Positions 46,840-55,900 of a DNA stretch of 64,000 bases are shown piece by piece. Each line of letters starts with the position of its first letter. Within the stretch, counting starts at the first letter, position 1. The notes under the pieces are model-generated. The model was not told the origin of the DNA. It searched no databases and was given only the letters and a program-made list of their open reading frames with translations. Source of the DNA: Pratylenchus scribneri. Lineage: Eukaryota; Nematoda; Chromadorea; Rhabditida; Pratylenchidae. The stretch is taken from positions 62,001 through 126,000 of the forward strand of contig JAQSEB010000066.1 of assembly GCA_030063045.1 (NCBI GenBank), written 5' to 3'. Made by a program: the position numbers and the translations under genes.

Positions 46840-49800
46840 CTAATGAGGTTCAAAATCATCAAATCTTTTTGGCTTGATTTGGCGTCCAGCTCTTGATGTT
46901 CTAGGCTGGTCATCTTCTATATTTGGAAGGGTGAATTGAACTTTTTTGGCCTTTTTGTTCTTTTTCTGGCCGTTCATGATTGATTTTGTTGTTTTCTCGC
47001 TTTTTGGCGGCTGTGCTAAATCTAAGTCTGTTGCTAGATTAGCTGAGTTCCCTGGATCTGGCTGGTCCAGTGGTAGGTCTTCTGTTTGATATTGACCTTC
47101 ATCCGTTTCATCGGGATCTAAGATGAACTTTTTGATTTGATTCAGGTGAACTCTAGTTCTCTTAGGTAGTTTGTCTCCTTTCGGATTTCTTGGGTAGATG
47201 ACGCAGTGTTTGCCATCTTCATCTATTCTTTCAACTATGAATAGGCCTTTCCAGGGATTACGGAATTTTCCATATTCTCCAGCTGTGTGGCGAAAGTTTC
47301 TGAATAAAACCAGATCATCAACTTGAATTTTCTTCAATTTGGCTTTTTTGTGTTGTTGTTCTGCCATTTTTTGGCTAGATAGCTTTTGAGCTTCATAAGC
47401 AAGGTTTTGTGCTATCGACATTCGATTAGCCATTGCTTGTTTGTGGTCCTCCGGCAGCAATTCATATTGTGCCTTCGGTCGTCCTTCAATCATATTGTCA
47501 AAGGGAAATCTGGGGTCTCGGGCAAACATCAGATAAAATGGTGTCTCCTGAGTCATTTCATTTACTGAAGTATTGTATGCAAATGCCACGTATGGCAAAA
47601 GCTCATCAAAGTCGGCTCCTTCCGCTTTGGTCATTTTTGAAATCATATGTCTCCAAGTTCGAAAGCTTCTTTCGACTAGGCCATTGCCCTCCGAATGATA
47701 TGGAGTGCAGAAAAGTTTTTTGACTTTGAATAAGTCTAAAATTTCTTTGACTAATCCCGCCGAAAAAGTGGTGGCATTGTCAGATATTAATTCCTCTGGG
47801 CATCCGTAAACATTGATTAAGTTTGTAACCAGTGCGTCTACGAATGTTGAGGCCTTGGTGTCCGGGACTGGCACCGATACAATGTATTTGGAAAATCCAT
47901 CTACAAAGTTGAGAATGTAGCTGTTGCCTCTCACTGTGACCGGCATTGGGCCACAGAGATCGACGCCAACTCTTTGAAGTAAATCAGTGTAAATATAGGG
48001 TCGAATTGGTAGCTTTTTGCTCGGAAGCCTCGCTTCTTGGCATCTTTTGCAAGCTTTGAACCACTTCGTCATGTCCCGCGCTTTCTGATACCAGTTGTAG
48101 CGGAACGATTTTGGAATTAACTTCCTTAGACCAAGATGGCCTCCTCCTATTAGGGATGAGTGAAAAGAGTTAAAAACTTCTCTTCTTAAGTGTGATGGAA
48201 CGATTAGTCGAACCACCTCATGGCCATCTTTTGTTCTAATGATTTGAACTATTTGACCGTCCTTTATTTCACAGTTACTGAGACACCATTGTATTTCAGC
48301 TTCATCCTTTGGATTCAGCATCCTTGGGGCTGTTTTGCCTGTTTTTAAGCAATTAAATATTGTTCGTAGGATTGGATCCTTCATTTGCCACTGTTTTAGT
48401 TCAACAGTGTCAAGTATAGCAACTTCTTCAGCTGCTTCATCTAGTTTTAATAGGTTTCGTAGTCTTTTTTGTTGTTTGCCTTGTTTTTCGGCATGATTTA
48501 GGTAAAGCACAATTGGGAATCTGGCTTTGTCTTCCAGTTCCGGCCAATTGCCTTCTCGTTCAATTCTTGAGAGTGCATCCGCAACATTGTTTTGGACACC
48601 TTTCACATATTCCAGTGAGACGTTGCTATATTGCATGAGTTCCACAAGAAATCTGCTCAACATTGGTGGCAGTTTCTTGTTTGGATGATCCTGATCTACA
48701 AAATATGTAGCAGGCTGATGGTCGGTGTGAACAATTGTTTTCAGACCGTGAATATACAGGTTGAATGAGCGTAAAGCCCAAACAATCGCTGCGCATTCTA
48801 GCTTGACCGATGGCCATTTCTTTTCATTGGCAGCTAGAGATCTGCTTATGTAAGCGATAGGTTTGGCGTTTTTGTCAGGTTGACTTTCGTCTTCCTTCTG
48901 CATTAAAGCTGCGCCCATTCCAATTGTTGAGGCGTCCACAAAGATGTGAAACGGTTTCTCATAATTGGGAAATGCCAGAATTGGTGGCTGAGTTAATAGT
49001 CTTTTGACTTCATCGAACGATTTTTGTTGTTCGGAATCCCATTTCCATGGTTCATCCAGATGGGTTAATCGTTGCATTGGTTCTGTGAGTTTTGCAAAAT
49101 TGGGAATGTATTTTCTAAAGAAAGATGCCATTCCAATAAAGCTCATGACATGTTTGACGTTTTTAGGAACTGGAAAGTCCTCGATGGTTTTGACATTCAC
49201 TTTTGAAGGTGAGTATCCCTTCTGGGAAATGTCATGTCCCAGAAAGGTGATTGTTTTGGTTGCGAATACGCACTTTTTCGGATTGAGTTTTAGCTCAAAT
49301 TCTCGAAAGCGTTGGAATACTTTTCTAAGCATCCTGAGGTGTTCATCGAAATTTAGGTCTCTAGTAAATATGAGTCCGTCATCGACGTAGGCCATTACGC
49401 CTTCATCCAAGCCACTTAAGACTTGGGCCATTATTCGTGCGAAGGCACTTGTAGCGTTTTTGAGTCCAAAGGGCATTTTCATCATTTGATGGATGCCATC
49501 TTCGGTAATGACACCGCATTTTCTGCTGGCATCTTGGTCCAGTGGGATTTGCATATATCCACTGCTCATGTCTAAAGACGTATACCAGGCGCACCCGGCT
49601 ATCTTCTCAAGCACTGTTTCTATGTGCGGTAGAGGGTAATAGTCGGGTATTGTAACTGCGTTCAATGCCCTGAAATCGATGCACGGTCTTTGTGTGCCAT
49701 CCTTCTTCTTAACCATCACCCAGCTGGAAATCCAGGGTGTGTCAGAAGGCTTCATGATTCCGCTTTTGATCATGGCTTCATTTTGTGCCTTGAGGTCTTC

Positions 49801-50121
49801 CTTTAGTTTGAATGGAACCCTCAGAAATTTTGCCTTTACAGGTTCATCAGTTGTCGTTTTTATTGACACCGGTGGTACTTTAGCTTCGCCTAAATCATAT
49901 TTATGCTTGCTAAAGATATCAGAGAATTCATCGATTAGGTTTTTCAATTTATTTCTCTGATTCATTGTCAGTTCTGGACAGGTTAGATCCGGTTTGTAAG
50001 ATGGATCTTCATCCTCTTTTGTTGAAAGAGTGTATATGGTTGTCACTTTTAATTTTGACCTTCCCTTTCGGGGTTTGGTTTGGATTTTCTCGGGGCCATC
50101 TTCCCGATTGTTTAAAAACCC
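46840..50121 (-). CDS. pol: Ty3/gypsy retrotransposon pol: reverse transcriptase, RNase H, integrase
   Basis: Open from the frameshift site to the stop at 46840. The RT domain shows RVPFKLKEDLKAQNEAMIKS, PSDTPWISSWVMVKKKDG, RPCIDFRALN, YTSLDMSSGYMQIPLDQ, MPFGLKNATSAFARIM and the catalytic YVDD (YVDDGLIF), then the thumb FLGHDIS. RNase H begins FHIFVDASTIGMGAALMQ. Integrase has an HHCC-type zinc region (near 48050-48190), then DDE residues in GVDLCGPMP, ISDNATTFSAG and HSEGNGLVERSFRTW. A basic tail follows. Order RT-RNaseH-INT and motif types are Ty3/gypsy. There is no methionine at the frame start: it is expected to be made by -1 frameshifting from the upstream frame. The ORF is intact, but its element is truncated upstream. 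Confidence 0.93.
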   Translation of the reverse strand, partial: GFLNNREDGPEKIQTKPRKGRSKLKVTTIYTLSTKEDEDPSYKPDLTCPELTMNQRNKLKNLIDEFSDIFSKHKYDLGEAKVPPVSIKTTTDEPVKAKFLRVPFKLKEDLKAQNEAMIKSGIMKPSDTPWISSWVMVKKKDGTQRPCIDFRALNAVTIPDYYPLPHIETVLEKIAGCAWYTSLDMSSGYMQIPLDQDASRKCGVITEDGIHQMMKMPFGLKNATSAFARIMAQVLSGLDEGVMAYVDDGLIFTRDLNFDEHLRMLRKVFQRFREFELKLNPKKCVFATKTITFLGHDISQKGYSPSKVNVKTIEDFPVPKNVKHVMSFIGMASFFRKYIPNFAKLTEPMQRLTHLDEPWKWDSEQQKSFDEVKRLLTQPPILAFPNYEKPFHIFVDASTIGMGAALMQKEDESQPDKNAKPIAYISRSLAANEKKWPSVKLECAAIVWALRSFNLYIHGLKTIVHTDHQPATYFVDQDHPNKKLPPMLSRFLVELMQYSNVSLEYVKGVQNNVADALSRIEREGNWPELEDKARFPIVLYLNHAEKQGKQQKRLRNLLKLDEAAEEVAILDTVELKQWQMKDPILRTIFNCLKTGKTAPRMLNPKDEAEIQWCLSNCEIKDGQIVQIIRTKDGHEVVRLIVPSHLRREVFNSFHSSLIGGGHLGLRKLIPKSFRYNWYQKARDMTKWFKACKRCQEARLPSKKLPIRPYIYTDLLQRVGVDLCGPMPVTVRGNSYILNFVDGFSKYIVSVPVPDTKASTFVDALVTNLINVYGCPEELISDNATTFSAGLVKEILDLFKVKKLFCTPYHSEGNGLVERSFRTWRHMISKMTKAEGADFDELLPYVAFAYNTSVNEMTQETPFYLMFARDPRFPFDNMIEGRPKAQYELLPEDHKQAMANRMSIAQNLAYEAQKLSSQKMAEQQHKKAKLKKIQVDDLVLFRNFRHTAGEYGKFRNPWKGLFIVERIDEDGKHCVIYPRNPKGDKLPKRTRVHLNQIKKFILDPDETDEGQYQTEDLPLDQPDPGNSANLATDLDLAQPPKSEKTTKSIMNGQKKNKKAKKVQFTLPNIEDDQPRTSRAGRQIKPKRFDDFEPH
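50090..50121 (-). promoter_or_regulatory. -1 ribosomal frameshift signal between linker and pol
   Basis: Slippery heptamer G GGT TTT at 50121-50115 in the upstream frame, directly followed by the stop TAA. After a 7-nt spacer is a hairpin: TCGGG (50107-50103), 8-nt loop, CCCGA (50094-50090). Pol is open in the -1 frame through this point. Geometry matches known -1 frameshift sites. Confidence 0.75.
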
Positions 50122-50562
50122 ACAAAGTATCCCACTTTTGCGTTAGTTGAGATTGAATGGTTGCACTGAGTGCAGCATGGCTGGCATGTTTGTACCGAAC
50201 CGTCTGGTAAATTTTGTATTTGTTGTGCATGTCCAATGCTCATTCCCATAGGGAGTGTGACATCATTTCTGCCGTAATTGGATAGATAGACGAATCCATC
50301 TCCATCAGCTGGTAATACCGCTGGAGTAACTTCCCAATGGGAGTTCCAAGTGGTTCTGTTTAACCCTTCCACATGATATCCATCACATGGGGTTGCACCT
50401 TGAATGTGTACAGGTACCTTTGTTGTTGTATCAGCTCGCAAGACATAGGAATTGCTTGCCCTTACCGGTAGAATCCGGTGGTTGATTTGATTGCGTCTTT
50501 TAGGGTCACCAATTTTGATGGTTACTCCCTCCATGACCATTCTATCGTTGGCCGCATCAACC
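50112..50562 (-). CDS. 5'-truncated protease-to-RT linker of the gypsy element
   Basis: Open frame on the minus strand ending in TAA at 50114-50112. It contains RMVMEGVTIKIGD, LPVRASNSYVLRA and VPVHIQ, then VTPAVLPADGDGFVYLSNYG and DVTLPMGMSIGHA. This is the usual segment between aspartic protease and RT in gypsy elements (V.V.N....V.L..G..I). The frame is closed by a stop at about 50565, and the protease active-site Asp-Thr/Ser-Gly is not present upstream, so the element is cut here. The end overlaps the pol frame at a slippery site. Confidence 0.7.
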
Positions 50563-50565
50563 CGT

Positions 50566-52941
50566 CTGAATGTTCATTCGGTTATGAAATTTTTAAATCC
50601 TTCAATCCAACAGGCAAAAGTTCACGCAAAAAAGGCAGGTAAAAATGGGAAATTCATTTTAAAAATTATTAGAAAAATTAGGTTCAATTAATTTAAATTC
50701 ATAAAATCTCTTAAAATGTATTTCATTCCTTTCTTTAAAATGTTATGACAAAAAAAATGTCTTCCTCTATTATTCCTTCCAGCAGCTCTTTTTTTATTTA
50801 AAAATTCATTCGCTTATTAATCTTTACTCCGAATTCTTCTTACAATTAATTAGTCAATCCAATAGATTTTAATGGGAAAAAATTGTTAGAAAAATTAATA
50901 TCAATTTAATTCGAAATTCATAAATCACTTAAAAATTAAAATGTATTTAATTCTTTTGTTTAAAATGCCATGGTAAAATTATTCGTCTTACTTTGCACTT
51001 TTGCAGAACAAAACATTCTGCCAGCCTTTTTATTTAAAATTACATCATTTTCCAATCAATCTTCAAAAAACCCACATATTCTTCCTTGTCAATCCAAACT
51101 TTTTTTGATAACATTTTATGGCCATATCCATTTTTGGCCATTCATCTCCAAATTTCCATGGGAATGAAAAAATGATGCGCCTTTCCTTCTCAATTTCCTA
51201 TCAATCATTTTGCTTTTTGCACCCTCAACACAAAAACATTTCCAAGTCTGCATCCCCAATCCATCCATCTTCAAACTCCCATCGGCACCAGCCGATGCCC
51301 AACACATTTTGCCACCCACCAAAAAAAAACTTTTGATGCTTCATTTTTGGCCCACCCTATTTTTTGTTGTTCCCTCAGGGGAATGCTTCTCACTTTGCCC
51401 TCCTTGTGTGAAATGGTTGTTCCTCCTGACTGAGTCTGCGAATAGGATGTCTTTTCAAAAGTTGAACTCCATTCCTCTACCACATCACTTTCAGATGCCC
51501 AATTCACTTCCACAATTGCTATGTTAAATAGATGACAGCTTCCAACTTCCTATGTAAAATTCTTCCCCCCAATTCAACATCATTTGGATGGTCCACCCCT
51601 TCGACTAATAAGTTTGAACTTATTGTAATAATAGTAGGTGACAACGGGTGCCTTTTTTTTTGCCTATATCCTCAATAAGGCATTCAATCCAGGAAGCAAT
51701 ATATCATTGAAAAGCCCAAGGTGTCATCTACAATTTGACTTTTTTTAAATTTAAATAATTCTGCTTTTTAAAATTATATGTCATTGAATGTAAAAAACCC
51801 GAATTTTTTGAAGAAAAACCGTTTATTTTACAATTGTTTAATATTTTCCAAAATTAGTTAAGCCATTTTTTAGTTGACATTTAGAGCTTTCCAATGGCAT
51901 ATCGCCTTCCTGAATTGGTTGCGTCCTTGTTGAGATATGGCCAAAACAATGGTTCAGTTTCGGTTGAACTCCTCCATTGGATGGTCCCCAAATATTTCCC
52001 ACTTTTCTCTTCAATATTCAAATTCAACCCATCAACAGCAATATAACAAATTTCCTCTCCCCTCCTACTCCAACTCCAATCCATCCTTCCATTACTTCAT
52101 CCTTCCATTGGCTTTAAGCGAAACTTTATCCGTCCCATTCCCTTCCCTTTCCCATCCCAATTTCTCGTGCCAATAGCCGCGACCAACCGTCAAAAAGGGC
52201 CATAAATTCCGCATTGCTTGGGTGGCGGTGGGCCCATCGCCAATTCGATGCCACCCCAAAAAATGGCCACAAATAATTGTTTGTATTGCTCCAGACAAAA
52301 AAAGGAGGAAAGAGGAGTGGCCGGCAATTTTTTGATTGGATTGGACGACGGCACATCCCCTTCCCGCCTCTTCTACTTTATTACCCAAACGGCACATTTT
52401 ACACAATAAATTGAAATTTGAATTGTTTGCCCATTATTTTTTGGTGAATTGCCGCTTCAAATTTGTTCAACGGCCAATCAATTGAGAATTGCCAAAAATC
52501 GCTGCCAACATATTTTGCTGCACTGAAAAACAAACAAACGAAAATTTTGGCCTATCCAATATAATTTATTTTTGTTGGCATTGGCACAATAGTTTTGTTT
52601 GGCGGCATCCAATTAGAGTCTAAGAAGAAGGTGGCACATTGGATGGAATTGCCAATGGATTCAGCAACAACGATGGAAACGATGGCAGGGGAAACGGAGG
52701 ACCTGTTGGTGTTGGCCGAGAGTCCCGGCATTATTCCATTCTTTCCCAGGTTCACGAACGAAAAAACACATTCAATATTCTCACATATTCCGTTCTTTTC
52801 AATCTGTTCCTTATCTCATCTTTTCATCCATTTTGACACAATTTATTCCCATGAATTTTATATATTTTCTCTCTGTTTTATTAAAAATAAATTTTCCGCT
52901 TTTTTATTGCTGAATAATTTGCTTCCTCGATTTTCAGCATT
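50566..52941. other. Intergenic region between the element block and the GPCR gene
   Basis: AT-rich, without supportable exons; it contains one inverted-repeat element (51655-51965). Short frames at 51,118-51,530 and 52,090-52,400 occur on both strands in pyrimidine-rich sequence and are judged chance. Confidence 0.5.
51655..51965. repeat. MITE family B, copy 1
   Basis: The left arm has CCAGGAAGCAATATATCATT and AAGCCCAAGGTGTC; the right arm has GACATTTAGAGCTTTCCAAT, GGCATATCGCCTTCCTGAAT and TTGAGATATGGCCAAAA, which are inverted versions. The same palindromic unit recurs at 54795-55125, 56281-56612 and 56640-56965. Confidence 0.65.
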
Positions 52942-55900
52942 ATGGCACTGCAACCGGACAGCGCGGAATTCAATGCGAGCCAATGTAAGGAAAAAATAGG
53001 TGGAGAAAATTGGGAAAAATCAATTATGTAATGATTAGGACCTAGGAGGAATTCCCAAGGGAAATAAGCGATAAGCTATTAAATCACTAAAATAAGCCGT
53101 TAAGGATTTAAGATATCCACATAGTAATTCGATTAGATTTAACCCTTGAAAACTTATTGGTCACGAAAACATTATGGTTGCCTCTGATGGATGTTTTAAA
53201 CGCTCGCTCCTATTGCCCAAATTCATCTGCCACATCTGGACCAATAACTATAATTATTTTAAAATACTACAATGAATGCTCCAGAATCCCTTTTCCACAC
53301 TGATGAAGCCTCAGCGAATTTACTCAAAATGAATTAGAAAATAGGAAGGAAATGCATCATTTGTCATTTCATAAAATCACCAAAAAGGAAAAAATTATCA
53401 AACTTCTATATAAGACAATGAAATTGACGAAAAAAAAAGGATAAAATTTTCATCCCAATTTAAATGACTTTAATTTATTTTAATTTTATTAAAATTAAAT
53501 AGGCATTTGTTCCGATCTCCAGCATGAGGACTATTCCCCTTTGTATGCTTGGTTCAACTACATTGTCATCATCATCATGTTGCCTTCATTGTCCGCATTT
53601 GGGGTAGTCACCAATTTGGTCAATGTTTTCGGTAAATCAATAGTCTTAAATGCCTATCCCATTTCCCAATCAGTCTATTCCCGGCCTCGAATGCGCAACT
53701 CCTCGAATACATATTTGCTGTTTTTGGCTTGTTCCGACTTCTTTGTTGTCCTTACTGGCCTTTTTATTTTCTGGATTGACTCGGCACGTTCCTACATTCC
53801 TCAATTGGTCCAGGCGCCGTACACAACGGTGAATTTTATTATTTTAAAGAAAAATTCCTCAATTTTCGCTCAAATAGGTTTACACATTGCCATTTGGCTA
53901 TATGGCACAGAGTTGTTCAATTTATTTCACTGTTGCAGCCGCCTTTGATTGCTATGTTTGCGTAAGTTTATTTTCATTTAGAAAGTTAGTAAAATACAAA
54001 AAATGACAAATTTTTGGAATGAAACACAAAATTACAATCGAAAAACAGGCGGAATTAATCTAAGAGAAAACATAAACAGGCGGAATTAATCTAGGCGAAA
54101 ACACAAACAGGCGGAATTAATCTAAGCGAAAACACAAACAGGCGGAATTAATCTAAGCGAAAACACAAACAGGCGGAATTAATCTAAGCGAAAACACAAA
54201 CAGGCGGAATTAATCTAGGCGAAAACACAAAATATGCGGAATTAATCTAGGCAAAACACAAACAGGCGGAATTAATCTAGGCGAAAACACAAACAGGCGG
54301 AATTAATCTAGGCGAAAACACAAACAGGCGGAATTAATCTAGGCGAAAACACAAAACAGGCGGAATTAATTCTTCCATTTAAAATTTTCCGGAATGAAAT
54401 TTAAATTAAATTAAAAATTAAATGCAAATTTCCATAGGTCTGCTGGCGCCGTAAATCCAAGCAGCATTGCACCGTGAGTCGAGCACGCCGTATTGTTGGT
54501 GCGATTGCCCTACTTTCGGTTGTCTACAATTCATTACGCTTTCCACAATTCAATTTGCGCAAATGTATCCATGACGGGAGTGGCGAAATGATTGTGGAAA
54601 TTTGTCCAACCTCTCTGTTTTTCCGCATCAACACCGCCTACAATGTGTATTTGTACATGATTGTGATGACATTGTTCCCATTTTCCGTCCTTTTATTGCT
54701 CAATTTGCTCATTGTTTGCCGAAAATCCATCGACGCCAATCGGCAACGTCAACAAATGAAAAAGAGGTGATTAGGGCCGTAGGGGATGTTTTCAGTACCT
54801 GGGCCATTCTTTCGCATATAACTCAGCAAGCCATTAGCCAATTCGGGAAGGCGATATATCATTGGAAAGCACAAAGTGTCCTTTACAAAATGGCAATTTT
54901 ACATTTTTAAAAATTCTTCCTTAAAAAGGTTACATTATTTTTGAGTATAATAAACACGATTTTTTGAGGAAAAGCCTCGTATTTTACAATCGTTTTAGCA
55001 TTTCAAAAAATTAGATAAGCCACTTTTAAGAGGACATTTAGGGCTTTCAAATTGAATATTTCCTTCCTAAATTGATTACTTTCTTGTTGAGATATGGCCA
55101 AAAAATGGCACAAGTACTCGAAATAGGTCGGATTGGGTTTTGTGATTGATTGAATCCAAAATATTCCATCGAATATTTCAAGTACTTCATCCATTGCATC
55201 GTCCGTTCCAATCACTACCGCAAATGGATCGCTGGCTGGGTCAAGGCGTTCAAATCGAGAAATTGTGCAGCCAAATGGCAGCTTTAATAGTCAGCCTAAA
55301 TCATCTCATATTGCAGCCGCCCTATTGGCCGGACCACATGCACAATTCCCCAATTTGCCAAAGGCAGTCAACTCCGGTTCCGACGAGACAATCACAATGA
55401 TAATGGTACGAATATAAAACACAAATTTATTGAGAAATATTTATCCAACAATCATAAATTAAAACTCAGATGATCGATCTCGTCAAGGCGCATCATTTGA
55501 TTATGTTTTGGCTTAAGTTTAAAGACAATTCTAACTATGGTTTTGAACCATTAAATATAATTTGGTTTAAACCGTTTAATACCCTTTAATTGTTGACCAA
55601 ACCATTAAAAATTATATACCATTCAATGCGTCTTGACCAGTTCTATCTAAATGGGTAAATAATGGTTTGTGAATAATGGAGGATAAACCCTTAAACCAAT
55701 TATAAATATTTTGGCAATTTTTTATTTTTTAGCAAATTAAATTCAATCCATAATAAAATATTTAGGTGGTTGTCCTCTTCCTTTGCTGCAACACATTGGC
55801 CCTTGTAGTGAATTTGATTGAAACATTTTTTGAACCGGATGCTTTGTTGTTGAATTTATTGTCGGATGCCAGCAATTTCCTCGTCATATTCAATTCATCC

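Noticed and set aside
37639..50562. Helitron or DIRS-type element
   Set aside because: No Rep/HUH motif is seen next to the helicase, and no tyrosine recombinase or split direct repeats were found; the pol is gypsy-type with a DDE integrase.
54030..54370. CRISPR-like array
   Set aside because: Repeats are directly adjacent with no unique spacers, lie in a eukaryotic intron, and form a simple 31-bp minisatellite.
55183..55291. Alternative reading of GPCR exon 6 (HYRKWIAGWVKAF-like frame) as a second receptor tail
   Set aside because: That frame hits a stop; the frame set by exon 5 and exon 7 is open through the whole exon and leads into TM6.
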